Assembly: GCF_014679505.1 (NCBI RefSeq)
Contig: NZ_CP061474.1
Span: forward strand, 124,001 to 188,000
Direction of reading: 5' to 3'
DNA length: 64,000 bases
Source of the DNA: Geobacillus sp. 46C-IIa
Lineage (GTDB): Bacteria; Bacillota; Bacilli; Bacillales; Anoxybacillaceae
Both the position numbers and the translations under genes were made by a program. Positions 36,102 through 43,974 of the stretch are shown here, in pieces. Each line of letters begins with the position of its first letter. The first letter of the stretch is position 1. Below the pieces are notes generated by a model that saw only the letters and a list, made by a program, of their open reading frames with translations, was not told the origin of the DNA and made no database searches.

Positions 36102-36130
36102 AGATTAGCATGGCTGGACAATACTGTCAA
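36102..36130 (-). promoter_or_regulatory. Promoter of the aldehyde dehydrogenase gene
   Basis: On the minus strand TTGACA (36130-36125) and TAATCT (36107-36102) are spaced by 17 bp. The -35 box is part of a small dyad, TTGACAGTATTGTCCA. Confidence 0.7.
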
Positions 36131-36208
36131 ATGGGAAAAGCGCTAGCCAGAGAAATCGGTCGGAGGCGGCCGTTGGGGATGAAAAAGGACATTCGGCTCG
36201 AGTGCATA

Positions 36209-36238
36209 GGGGGCCAAAAGGCCATGAGCCCCCTTTTT
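36209..36238 (+). terminator. Orphan terminator-like hairpin
   Basis: GGGGGC and GCCCCC with an inner GGCC/GGCC pair are followed by five T on the plus strand. No plus-strand gene precedes it within 200 bp, so it may guard against antisense read-through or belong to an unannotated transcript. Confidence 0.5.
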
Positions 36239-36341
36239 CACTGCTGTATATGCTTATGGAACGGATTTGTAATTGCATACCTTATGGTTGCACTAGAGAG
36301 AAGGCGCCCTTTTGAATCAGCCCCTTGCTTGAAACGGCCGA

Positions 36342-36905
36342 CTAATCCACCTCAAGCCCCTCAAGCCAGCGGCTTGCGTATACGCCGCAAAGGTGATGGA
36401 ACACCTCGAGCAGTTCGTTCGGATCGGCGGCGAAAAATGTACAGGCGGCCGATTCGTTTTCCTCCCGGCCGAATTCGATTAAAAAATCGGTGGCGATCCG
36501 GTTGAACAAGAGCAGTGCGCTGTAAGAGCGCTCCAGTTGGCGTTTCCGTTCTGCCGCATCATCGATGTCTGCAAACGGGCGTCCATACCGCTCAACAAGC
36601 CCCGGAAGGCGGCGGCGGATCGCCTGCTGGGCGTCAGTCAGCATCGCCTCGATCGTGCCTGGCGATAAAAACGTCTGCTCGCGCAGCATATAGCCCCAAA
36701 TTTGTTTTAACGCGTGCGCCGATTCACTCGCAAAAGCGATATTGCTAAGCAAATCGTTCATATACCGTTCCTCGTCGGCTGCTTGAATGCGCAGTTTCAT
36801 AATGATTTCAAGCACATCGGAATGGACTTTTTCTTTCCGCCATGGCTTCGTCAGTTCGTGAAGCAAGATGGAAAGCAAACGAGCCGCTTCGTCTCTTGTC
36901 ATCAT
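36342..36905 (-). CDS. Uncharacterised 187-residue helical protein
   Basis: I do not recognise this protein. It is soluble, mainly helical, and starts with MMTRDEAARLLSILLHELTK (ATG at 36905 or 36902, after AAAGGATTGACTG). It has no signal peptide and no obvious catalytic motif. The middle segment AMLTDAQQAIRRRLPGLVER and the tail ADPNELLEVFHHLCGVYASR are its most patterned parts. Codon use is like that of neighbouring native genes, so it is likely a real lineage-specific gene. No neighbour suggests a role. Confidence 0.7.
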   Translation of the reverse strand: MMTRDEAARLLSILLHELTKPWRKEKVHSDVLEIIMKLRIQAADEERYMNDLLSNIAFASESAHALKQIWGYMLREQTFLSPGTIEAMLTDAQQAIRRRLPGLVERYGRPFADIDDAAERKRQLERSYSALLLFNRIATDFLIEFGREENESAACTFFAADPNELLEVFHHLCGVYASRWLEGLEVD

Positions 36906-37117
36906 CAGTCAATCCTTTCGTCGCAAAGTCATCGCTTTCATTTTACCATGACCGCTCACGCGCCTCCTACCCTTGAAACAGTCGGGGATGCGGGAATGAC
37001 TGGCAGAGGGAAAGAAAGGGCGATCGTTCCCTTGGCGAAGCGCTGGAAAGAAGAGGTTTCTGGAATCGGCATTGCTGAAAGACCATCGTTCACGTATGAT
37101 GGTAAAGAGGAACATCG

Positions 37118-37248
37118 TCTAGAAGGCTGGTGATTTCGTGCAAGACACTGCTGATCCCAGCTGTTTTTCAATGAGAGAAAGCTTGCGAAATTTTGGGCCA
37201 AATGCGGCCCATTTGCGCGCGGCAGCCGTTTTTTACCGTCCTTCTAGA
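37118..37248 (-). repeat. Interspersed inverted-repeat element, copy B1 (inverted)
   Basis: It begins TCTAGAAGGCTGGTGATTTC and ends with CAGCCGTTTTTTACCGTCC and TTCTAGA. Read on the minus strand it aligns with copy A, including AAACAGCTGGGATCAGCAG and TTGCACGAAATCACCAGCC. Confidence 0.8.
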
Positions 37249-37382
37249 AGGCTGGTGAAAAACAGCGATCGCCCCTAACTGACGTTGGATGACATGAAAC
37301 GATAAGCTGATGCCACAAGGTTTCTCAATTTGAGAAACAAGGCGGTGAAGCAACCTGCTCCGTTAATCACCATCCTTCTAGA
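37243..37382 (+). repeat. Interspersed inverted-repeat element, copy B2 (direct)
   Basis: It begins TCTAGAAGGCTGGTGAAAAA, has the internal palindrome GTTTCTCAATTTGAGAAAC, and ends ATCACCATCCTTCTAGA. It shares its TCTAGA boundary with B1. Confidence 0.8.
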
Positions 37383-37517
37383 GGAATGGTGATCTCGTGA
37401 AAAAGCCGTAGAAAACGGTCCTGTTTCGAGTTGAGAAGCCTTGTCAAAACTGTTCCTCTTATCAACTGATAAAGAATGAATAGGACGGAATCAGTCATGT
37501 TTCACCGGTTTTCTAGA
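37378..37517 (-). repeat. Interspersed inverted-repeat element, copy B3 (inverted)
   Basis: It begins TCTAGAGGAATGGTGATCTC and ends GTTTCACCGGTTTTCTAGA. On the minus strand it carries ACAAGGCTTCTCAACTCGAA, matching the interior of A and B2. It shares its boundary with B2. Confidence 0.7.
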
Positions 37518-37594
37518 ATATCCGGGCGAAAGAGAGGCATATTCGAGCGCGCCTGGCATATGCTCGAACAAAGGAGAGGGAAGGAGAGAGAGGC

Positions 37595-38029
37595 ATGAAA
37601 CCGTTGCGCCTGCGCGGCCATCATTTGCTTTGTGTGCACGGGTTCCGCGGCATGGGCTACAGCCCGTCGTTTGTCGAAAAAATGTGGGAGATCGTCAAGC
37701 GAATTCGCGATGAGGAGGACGATTTTCCGATTGAGGTGGTGGCGGCGCTTGATGAGGCGTGCGTCGCCTGTCCGCACCACGGCGAAACGACATGTGAAGC
37801 CGGCCCGAATTCGGATGACCACGTGCGTTCACTTGATGGAAACGTCATTCGCCATTTAGGCTTAGAGGCGGGCAAGGTGTACCAAAAGTCGGAATTGATC
37901 CGGCGGACGGCGGAAATGGTTGAACCGGACGATTTGGACCATTTATGCCGCCATTGTTCATGGCTTCCGTATGGCGTCTGTAAAGAAGGAATCGCCAATG
38001 TCCGCCGCGGGAATATTGCCCAAATATAA
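37595..38029 (+). CDS. DUF1284 protein, cysteine-rich
   Basis: This 144-residue protein begins LRLRGHHLLCVHGFRGMGYS, the DUF1284 signature. It has cysteines in ACVACPHHGETTCEAG and HLCRHCSWLPYGVCKEG, a spacing that suggests an iron-sulfur cluster or zinc site. The function is unknown. The ATG follows GGAGAGAGAGGC. It lies directly downstream of the repeat array and 150 bp upstream of aspartokinase, without a terminator between them. Confidence 0.85.
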   Translation: MKPLRLRGHHLLCVHGFRGMGYSPSFVEKMWEIVKRIRDEEDDFPIEVVAALDEACVACPHHGETTCEAGPNSDDHVRSLDGNVIRHLGLEAGKVYQKSELIRRTAEMVEPDDLDHLCRHCSWLPYGVCKEGIANVRRGNIAQI

Positions 38030-38179
38030 ATGATTTCGGTTATCACCGGCGTCGTTGCTCCGAATCGGCAAGGATTTTTGTTGTTCGCGGAAATTTCTAA
38101 AAAATGAAGGATTCCACGAGCTGAAAAATGTGATATGATAAACAATTATAAAGACTTTCGACAGAAAGGGTCATGGAAC

Positions 38180-39556
38180 ATGAAAGTAGCCAAATTCGGT
38201 GGAAGCTCGGTGGCGAGCGCCGTGCAATTCCGCAAAGTGGCTGATGTTGTCAGTTCGGATATTGAACGCCGCATCGTCGTCGTATCGGCGCCTGGAAAGC
38301 GATACAAAGACGATGTGAAAGTGACGGATATGCTGATTCGGCTGGCTGAGCAAGTGTTGGCCGGTGAACCGTACGAGGAAACGATGCAGACGATCGCGAA
38401 ACGGTACGCTGACATTGCCGATGAGCTCGAACTGGAAGCTGACGGTTTTTTGGCTGAACTTGCGGATGATTTACAGTCAAAAATCAGCGCCTATCGGAAC
38501 GAGCCGGCCCGCCTGCTGGATGCCATCAAGGCGAGCGGGGAAGATCATAATGCGCGGCTGATGGCGCTCTATTTGCAAGATGTTGGGCTCGAAGCGAGCT
38601 ATGTCAGCCCGCTTGAGGCCGGCATTGTCGTGACGGACGAACCAGGCAACGCCCAAGTGCTTCCGGAGTCGTACGAAAAGTTGCGGCAGCTGCGCGAACG
38701 CCGTGGTGTGCTCGTGATCCCGGGCTTTTTCGGCTATTCTCCATCCGGCCATATCGTCACCTTCCCGCGCGGCGGGTCGGATATTACCGGTTCGATCGTT
38801 GCTGCGGGCGTAAAAGCTGATGTATATGAAAACTTTACTGACGTTGATTCGATTTATTGCGTCAACCCTTCGATCGTCGCCGACGCGCGCAAATTGAAGG
38901 AAATTACGTATCGGGAAATGCGTGAGCTGTCGTATTCCGGCTTTTCCGTCTTTCATGACGAGGCGCTCGAGCCGGTATATCGGGCCGGCATTCCGGTTTG
39001 CGTAAAAAATACAAACAACCCGGCCGCCCCAGGCACATGGATCGTCGCCAAACGCAACCATATCGATGAACCGGTCGCCGGCATTGCGAGCGACACCGGC
39101 TTTTGCAGCATCAACATCAGCAAATACTTAATGAACCGCGAAATCGGCTTCGGCCGGCGCGTGCTGCAAATTTTAGAAGACGAAGGCATTTCATATGAAC
39201 ATACGCCGTCAGGCATCGACAACATGTCGGTCATTTTGCGGGCCAGCCAGCTTGCCGACGGGAAAGATGAGCGCATTTTAGCCCGCATCCGCGAGGAGCT
39301 CGCCGTCGATGAAGTGACGATTGAGTATGGATTGGCGCTCATCATGGTCGTTGGCGAAGGGATGGAAAAAACGGTCGGAATGGCCGCAAAAGCGGCAACG
39401 GCGCTCGCTAATGCCAACATTAACTTGGAGATGATCAACCAAGGGTCATCGGAAGTCAGCATGATGTTTGGTGTCAAAGAGGATGTCGTCAACGAGGCGG
39501 TTCGCGCGCTATATCACGCCTACTTTCAAGAGCTGACCGTCAGTCAGCCGTCATAA
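38180..39556 (+). CDS. thrD: Aspartokinase (YclM/ThrD type)
   Basis: This 458-residue enzyme phosphorylates aspartate, the first step towards lysine, threonine and methionine. The kinase domain has KVAKFGGSSVASA, VVVSAPGKR, SGEDHNARLMALYL, FFGYSPSGHIVTFPRGGSD and YENFTDVD. Two C-terminal ACT domains follow (ISKYLMNREIGFGRRVLQIL and ANINLEMINQGSSEVSMMFG). It matches B. subtilis YclM (aspartokinase III, threonine-sensitive) in length and blocks rather than LysC or DapG. The start at MKVAKFGG follows AAAGGGTC; 15 upstream codons are probably untranslated. No lysine riboswitch was recognised in the short leader. Confidence 0.92.
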   Translation: MKVAKFGGSSVASAVQFRKVADVVSSDIERRIVVVSAPGKRYKDDVKVTDMLIRLAEQVLAGEPYEETMQTIAKRYADIADELELEADGFLAELADDLQSKISAYRNEPARLLDAIKASGEDHNARLMALYLQDVGLEASYVSPLEAGIVVTDEPGNAQVLPESYEKLRQLRERRGVLVIPGFFGYSPSGHIVTFPRGGSDITGSIVAAGVKADVYENFTDVDSIYCVNPSIVADARKLKEITYREMRELSYSGFSVFHDEALEPVYRAGIPVCVKNTNNPAAPGTWIVAKRNHIDEPVAGIASDTGFCSINISKYLMNREIGFGRRVLQILEDEGISYEHTPSGIDNMSVILRASQLADGKDERILARIREELAVDEVTIEYGLALIMVVGEGMEKTVGMAAKAATALANANINLEMINQGSSEVSMMFGVKEDVVNEAVRALYHAYFQELTVSQPS

Positions 39557-39558
39557 GG

Positions 39559-39592
39559 AAAAGGATGTCCGGGCTTGCGGGCATCCTTTTTT
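39559..39592 (+). terminator. Terminator of the aspartokinase gene
   Basis: AAAAGGATG and CATCCTTTT pair around an inner GCCC-like loop, with a T-run. Confidence 0.85.
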
Positions 39593-39702
39593 CATTGTTC
39601 GTACGTTTGTTTCCGCCATTGCTGTTTTTCGTACATAGGGAGGAACGATTCGGAAAATACTACCAATGTACGCAAATAGCGATGGAAAAGGAGGAAACAA
39701 CG

Positions 39703-40635
39703 GTGAAAAAATGGCTCGTTATGGCTGTTTTCGCGGTGATGTTGGCTTTGTCCCCGGTCAGTGCAGCAGCTGCCATCAACCGAGCAGAACTCGAACAGTA
39801 CGCGGAAAGCGTCGGCTGGACGGTAAGCGATTTGCTCACTTATTTAGATCGGTACGGGCTGACCGTTGCCGATTTTCACTCAATGGGGGAGTTGCAACAA
39901 TGGCTTGGCACGCCGCTGACCGATGAGCGGCTCCATGCTGTGTTGCGCCGGCACGGGCTGACCGTCGAGGAGCTCGAAGCGCTGCTTGGGCAGTTTGGCG
40001 AAACGGCGCAAGATTATACGTTCGTGGAAGACTTGGATCGCGCCATTCGTTTTTACTCCAAGCATAACGCCGCCATGCAGCAAATGAACGATTTGCTTGG
40101 GGCGCTCGGAATGACGGAAAAGGAAGTGCGCGAACTCACTCGTCATATCGCCTCACTTGGTGATCCGCAGCTGCCTGGGCAGCTAGCAGCGCTTCGTGAA
40201 CGGCTGCGCCCGTTTAAAGAGACAGAGGGGCCATGGACCAACGAAGCGCGCCGCGAACTGCGGGCGATTTGGGACGAGGCGCTCGCCTTGTTGCAGCTTG
40301 AGGCCAAGCTTTATGTTGACGGGCGAGAAACGGGATGGTCAGCGTCGGCTGCGGCAGCCGATACAGAGCCGATCGTCGTCAAATTGTATAACCGCCAAGG
40401 TGAGGAAATCGCCGATATTGCCATCACGAGGGAAATGTTGACATCTGGTTACATCGTCCGCGCTGGGGAGAAAGGGATTGATGCCGGGGTGTTGGCGCTT
40501 GAGATGAAAGGGATGATGTACGGGGAAAAACTGCCGGATACCGCGTCGCCATACGCGGCGCACGCTCTCGCCGGACTGCTGCTCGCATCGGCCGGTTTCT
40601 TTCTTTATCGGCGGGTGGGGCGGCTCAAAGGATGA
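39703..40635 (+). CDS. Processed acidic surface protein with LPDTA sorting signal
   Basis: This 310-residue exported protein has a signal peptide (KKWLVMAVFAVMLALSPVSA, cleaved after AAA), then an acidic helical region. Two homologous copies, WTVSDLLTYLDRYGLTVADF and LTVEELEALLGQFGETAQDY, sit near its start. The C-terminus is a sortase signal: LPDTA (residues 277-281), a hydrophobic helix (HALAGLLLASAGFFLYR) and RRVGRLKG. This fits the family of processed acidic surface proteins whose LPxTA is cut by a class D sortase, encoded next. The GTG start follows AAAGGAGGAAACAACG. It would be anchored to peptidoglycan; its function is unknown. Confidence 0.88.
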   Translation: MKKWLVMAVFAVMLALSPVSAAAAINRAELEQYAESVGWTVSDLLTYLDRYGLTVADFHSMGELQQWLGTPLTDERLHAVLRRHGLTVEELEALLGQFGETAQDYTFVEDLDRAIRFYSKHNAAMQQMNDLLGALGMTEKEVRELTRHIASLGDPQLPGQLAALRERLRPFKETEGPWTNEARRELRAIWDEALALLQLEAKLYVDGRETGWSASAAAADTEPIVVKLYNRQGEEIADIAITREMLTSGYIVRAGEKGIDAGVLALEMKGMMYGEKLPDTASPYAAHALAGLLLASAGFFLYRRVGRLKG

Positions 40636-41321
40636 GGGTGGTGGGGCACAAGCAACGTACGACCCGGCTTCCTTGGCAACAACGGGCTGCTTGCTGCGCG
40701 GCGTTCCTGCTGATGGCCATCGGGATCGCAACAGCTGGCTGGAACGGGTATTGGTACACCGTTGGCTGGAAGGCGGCAAAGCAAGACGGCGAAGCCCCCG
40801 CCACGATGCGGCATGCGCCCGGGCCGAAAGCGAAAACGCCCCCTCAGGCCGCCCATTCTTCCGGGAGTGGCGAAGCCTCCTCGCCTCCGCCGCTTGGCGC
40901 CTACCTCGGCGAACTCGCCATTCCGAAGCTCGGGACGGCGATTCCTGTGTATGAAGGGGTTCGTGAACAAGAACTGCGCCGCGGTGTCGGCCATTACCCG
41001 GCGAGCGCCTGGCCGGGCGGCAACGGGCATGTCGTGTTGTCCGGTCACCGTGACACCGTGTTTCGTCGCTTCGGGGAAATCGATATCGGTGACGCGCTCA
41101 TCATCCGAACGAACGGCACAGCCGTCCATTACCGCGTCGTCAATATCCGCATCGTCGACGACGACGACCGCACGGTTTTGGTCGATAAAGCGCGGCCGAC
41201 GCTGACCGTCACGACGTGCTACCCGTTTCGTCTCATCGGTCCCGCCCCTAAACGTTATATCGTCACTGCCCGCCCAGTCCGGATTGACACCGCCGCCCGC
41301 GCGACTGTGCCGAGGCGTTAG
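40632..41321 (+). CDS. Class D sortase
   Basis: This 229-residue transpeptidase has an N-terminal membrane anchor (AACCAAFLLMAIGIATAGWNGY), a Pro-rich linker and the sortase barrel. Catalytic residues are His139 in LSGHRDT, Cys196 in TVTTCYPF and Arg208 in APKRYIV. Class D membership is indicated by the TCYPF motif and the size. Its start overlaps the stop of the LPDTA protein gene (ATGA), so this is a dedicated sortase-substrate pair. The first base of the tail region after the barrel adds an unusual Arg-rich end. Confidence 0.92.
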   Translation: MRVVGHKQRTTRLPWQQRAACCAAFLLMAIGIATAGWNGYWYTVGWKAAKQDGEAPATMRHAPGPKAKTPPQAAHSSGSGEASSPPPLGAYLGELAIPKLGTAIPVYEGVREQELRRGVGHYPASAWPGGNGHVVLSGHRDTVFRRFGEIDIGDALIIRTNGTAVHYRVVNIRIVDDDDRTVLVDKARPTLTVTTCYPFRLIGPAPKRYIVTARPVRIDTAARATVPRR

Positions 41322-41400
41322 ACGCTTAATGGAGTTCTGAAAGAAGTCCTTCTTCAAGCAAAGTGAGGTGCGAGCAATTCACAATCGGACATCAAAAAGA

Positions 41401-41431
41401 AAAGGCTAGAGAGTGCGCTCCCTAGCCTTTT
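41401..41431. terminator. Bidirectional terminator between sortase and ywpF
   Basis: AAAGGCTAG and CTAGCCTTT form a perfect 9-bp stem with A- and T-runs on both sides. Confidence 0.85.
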
Positions 41432-41870
41432 ATCTTTCCCGGTTGCTATGTGTTCTCGCGCTATGCCGTTCGTCCATTTGCTGGCGAAATTCCTTGAGCA
41501 GCGCTTCGCCTTGCAGCCCTTTCTCGACAAGGCCGGCCAGCACGACTTCAGCCAAGTGGGTCCGCCTTGGGATCATCAGCCCTTCCATTAGGACGCTAAT
41601 ATGGCCGTTCATTTTTGTGATCGAGCGGACGGCGACAAGCATGTTCGCCGGATCGTTGCCCGGATTGGTGATCGTCACTTGCAGCTGAAATTCTCGTTGT
41701 TCTTTCAAGCCGGCAAACATCGGCTCATAGTCATCATCCAAATACGCTTCAACAAGCCAGCGGTTTTGGCCATCCTCTTTATTGATAATCAAGCCGTCAA
41801 TAAACGGGATGTCCCGGCGGCGCATTTCCCCATCAATGACCGAGAGCCCGACAAGCTTGAACGTTTTCAT
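41430..41870 (-). CDS. ywpF: YwpF-like protein
   Basis: This 146-residue soluble protein begins MKTFKLVGLSVIDGE and contains IPFIDGLIINKEDGQNRWLV and LQVTITNPGNDPANMLVAV, as in B. subtilis YwpF. The function is unknown. Its position divergent from a single-strand-binding-protein gene is the same as ywpF-ssbB (ywpH) in B. subtilis, which supports the assignment. The start has GAGGTGGGCGAG upstream, three codons inside the longest frame. It ends inside the terminator shared with the sortase gene. Confidence 0.85.
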   Translation of the reverse strand: MKTFKLVGLSVIDGEMRRRDIPFIDGLIINKEDGQNRWLVEAYLDDDYEPMFAGLKEQREFQLQVTITNPGNDPANMLVAVRSITKMNGHISVLMEGLMIPRRTHLAEVVLAGLVEKGLQGEALLKEFRQQMDERHSARTHSNRER

Positions 41871-42075
41871 CTCGCCCACCTCATTACCGTTGTCTTACCC
41901 ATGATTATAGCATAGGCAACTAGGAGAAGAAAAACCGGATGATGCACCCACAGCCGCAAAAGCTATCCACATTTTTTTGCCGTGGAATGACAAAAACACT
42001 ATTTTGCTGCATCATTGTTGACGCAACTTTCGCCTTTTTCGACGATTGTATGTATAGATTGCACAGAAAAATGCA

Positions 42076-42089
42076 AAAATCGCGATTTT
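42076..42089. promoter_or_regulatory. AT-flanked palindrome in the ssbB promoter
   Basis: AAAATCGCGATTTT is a perfect 14-bp palindrome 22 bp upstream of a TATGAT -10 box (42111-42116). It resembles half of a ComK box, but the spacer between AAAA and TTTT is 6 rather than 5 bp, so ComK control is only suggested. Confidence 0.45.
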
Positions 42090-42154
42090 ACGGCAAAAAA
42101 CGGGATCGTTTATGATAAGAGTGCGGTGGACAGAAAGGGGGAATGCAACGGAAC

Positions 42155-42502
42155 ATGATCAATCAAGTCGTACTTGTCGGCCGGTTGACGAAGGACCCGG
42201 AGCTTCGCTACACGGCCGAGGGGGCGGCCGTGACAACCGTTACGCTGGCGGTAGCGAGAAATTTTCGCAACGCGGAAGGGGGGATCGATGCCGATTTCGT
42301 TCCGTGTGTTTTATGGCGGAAAACGGCGGAACATACCGCCAATTACTGCCGAAAAGGATCAATGGTGGCGGTAACGGGAAGAATTCAGACGCGCCGCTAT
42401 GACAATAAAGATGGCCAGCGCGTCTATGTGACCGAAGTCGTCGCCGATTCCGTTCAGTTTCTTCACTCCGGCAAAGCGCGAGAATGGCCGGAGCATGTCT
42501 AG
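42155..42502 (+). CDS. ssbB: Single-stranded DNA-binding protein, SsbB type
   Basis: This 115-residue OB-fold protein reads [40 protein letters not shown] and [20 protein letters not shown]. It lacks the long acidic tail of SsbA, with only a short end (REWPEHV), so it matches B. subtilis SsbB, which coats incoming DNA during competence. The ATG at 42155 aligns with SsbB; an ATG four codons upstream is closer to the AAGGGGG ribosome site and could also be used. Confidence 0.88.
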   Translation: MINQVVLVGRLTKDPELRYTAEGAAVTTVTLAVARNFRNAEGGIDADFVPCVLWRKTAEHTANYCRKGSMVAVTGRIQTRRYDNKDGQRVYVTEVVADSVQFLHSGKAREWPEHV

Positions 42503-42576
42503 CTGTTTCCCCATTCATGCCTTTCTTAGCGAATCCCCAAGAGAAAGAACGTTTCCTCACAACTTCCCCAATGATG

Positions 42577-42605
42577 GCGCTAGCAACCGATGTTAGCGCT
42601 TTTTT
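42577..42605 (+). terminator. Terminator of ssbB
   Basis: GCGCTA and TAGCGC (with adjacent imperfect pairs) form a stem followed by six T. Confidence 0.75.
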
Positions 42606-42633
42606 CTGCTGGGCATGGTTGGGCAAGAGGGTG

Positions 42634-43044
42634 TCAGCCGATGGCTTCGGCACACTCCTTAATGATCGTCATCAACATCGTTTCGACATGTTTTCGCTTT
42701 TTCTCAGGCAATTTCGTCAGCGTGTACATCGCTTCGCTCATATCTTGGTTTTGCAGCAAATAGTCAATCGCGGCGAGCGTCTTTTCGTTTATTTCCGTTG
42801 TTCCGTAAAGCCTCTTGACTTCGCGCAGCACTTCCTGCCGCTGCACCTCGCTGCCAATTAGAAAATCCGCACTGACATGAAACAAACGGCACAACTTTTC
42901 AAGCGATTGGATATCAGGGAGCAAGCTGCCGTTTTCCCACTTGCTGATTTGCGAGCGGGATACGTTTAACTGCTCAGCCAGCTGCTCTTGGGTCCAGCGT
43001 TGCTGTTTCCGCAGCCTTTTCAGCATCTCGCCGAGGTTTTTCAT
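42634..43044 (-). CDS. XRE-family transcriptional regulator
   Basis: This 136-residue protein has an N-terminal Cro/C1 helix-turn-helix (LRKQQRWTQEQLAEQLNVSR, then SQISKWENGSLLPD, residues about 10-60) and a helical C-terminal half of unknown role. The start ATG at 43042-43044 lies about 30 bp from a perfect TATCTT-A-AAGATA dyad, the likely autoregulatory operator. It diverges from an uncharacterised 165-residue gene, which may be its target. Confidence 0.9.
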   Translation of the reverse strand: MKNLGEMLKRLRKQQRWTQEQLAEQLNVSRSQISKWENGSLLPDIQSLEKLCRLFHVSADFLIGSEVQRQEVLREVKRLYGTTEINEKTLAAIDYLLQNQDMSEAMYTLTKLPEKKRKHVETMLMTIIKECAEAIG

Positions 43045-43069
43045 CGTTTGTCACCACGCTTTATATCAT

Positions 43070-43082
43070 TATCTTAAAGATA
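43070..43082. promoter_or_regulatory. Operator-like dyad near the XRE gene start
   Basis: TATCTTAAAGATA is a perfect 13-bp dyad with an odd centre, typical of XRE operators. Confidence 0.55.
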
Positions 43083-43135
43083 GGAAAGCGCGGTGGTGAA
43101 TTTTGTTCCTTTCCAGAACGTTAACTATATACGTT

Positions 43136-43156
43136 CAGGATTAGAACGATATTGCA
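43136..43156. promoter_or_regulatory. GAACGT/ACGTTC dyad in the divergent region
   Basis: GAACGT (43136-43141) and ACGTTC (43151-43156) are inverted with a 9-bp spacer. A third half-site GAACGA follows at about 43165. It may be an operator for the divergent genes. Confidence 0.45.
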
Positions 43157-43259
43157 TTTTCTACCAACGGTCGACATCTTTTTTCCTTCGGTTAGACATA
43201 GTACAATAAGTAAAAAAGGGTAAATATTTACTATTACTGTAGGAAAAAGAGGGATCGAA

Positions 43260-43757
43260 GTGAATATTTATCTCGCCGATTTCATTGTCCGTGAACGAAA
43301 CGAAGCCAAACAAGGGAAAAAAATGTACCGCATATTCATTAAGGAAATGAAGAATCCATTCTCCATCCGATTGAAAACGATTGTCCCTACCAATTTCACT
43401 GATTCGCTCCGTTGCCTAAGAATCGAAGAAGAGCCGGGGCGTTTTTCATTCGAAGGCGAGGCGTTGTTCCGCACGGTGGCTTGCTCGGATGAGGCCCAGC
43501 TTTATTTTGTGTTTAAATGTGTCAGCCAGCTTTACATGTTTATCGTCAAGCTTGATCTCCGCCTAAAAAAATTAGCTGTTGCCCTCTACGAATGGAATCA
43601 GCTCCAACAAAAATACATGTTGATCCGCACCAATGAATGGCTGGCCATGGAACGGCAGCTCATTGATGAAATTTTACAGTCGATCTATATTTGTGATCAC
43701 CGCCGCATTTCCTATTTGTTTACATGTCCAGCCCGGAACAACCGTGAAAAGCGATAA
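43260..43757 (+). CDS. Uncharacterised 165-residue protein
   Basis: I do not recognise this protein. It starts at a GTG after AGAGGGATCGAA (an ATG 21 codons downstream is an alternative) and has no signal peptide or clear membrane helix. The middle part YFVFKCVSQLYMFIVKLDLR is hydrophobic, and the C-terminal part ERQLIDEILQSIYICDHRRI is helical. It is preceded by the dyads at 43070-43156 shared with the divergent XRE gene, so it may be that regulator's target. It could be a small signalling or regulatory protein. Confidence 0.6.
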   Translation: MNIYLADFIVRERNEAKQGKKMYRIFIKEMKNPFSIRLKTIVPTNFTDSLRCLRIEEEPGRFSFEGEALFRTVACSDEAQLYFVFKCVSQLYMFIVKLDLRLKKLAVALYEWNQLQQKYMLIRTNEWLAMERQLIDEILQSIYICDHRRISYLFTCPARNNREKR

Positions 43758-43974
43758 GGGATCATTGAGCCATCATTCATCCCTCCATTTCCCAATGAAA
43801 AAAAATGTTTCCTCCCAAGGTATATGTTCGTTATACTTAAAGCAAAGGGGAAAACGTCGGTTTTTGCCGGAAAGTGTGCTCGATTTGTCGGTTTTCGCCG
43901 CAAAGTGGCGCACTGGGCCAACGCCGGCGGCAGAAAGAAAACGATCGAAACCAGGGAAGGGAGAGGGAACGAAA

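Larger units (their letters stand above)
36906..37594. other. Repeat-filled gap
   Basis: No gene is supported. The right part is occupied by three back-to-back copies of the interspersed inverted-repeat element (37118-37517). The left part would hold the promoter of the minus-strand gene. Confidence 0.5.

Noticed and set aside
37118..37517. CRISPR array
   Set aside because: The repeats are ~135 bp, alternate in orientation, and have no short spacers or cas genes nearby.
38030..38179. Lysine riboswitch upstream of aspartokinase
   Set aside because: The leader is short and lacks the multi-helix pattern expected; nothing matched.
42076..42089. ComK box at ssbB
   Set aside because: Kept only as a palindrome: the AAAA-TTTT spacing is 6 bp rather than 5, and no second box at a standard distance was found.
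43633..43974. Longer N-terminus for the NlpC/P60 hydrolase
   Set aside because: It would overlap the preceding gene and bury the signal peptide; the GTG at 43975 has a ribosome site and begins a normal signal peptide.
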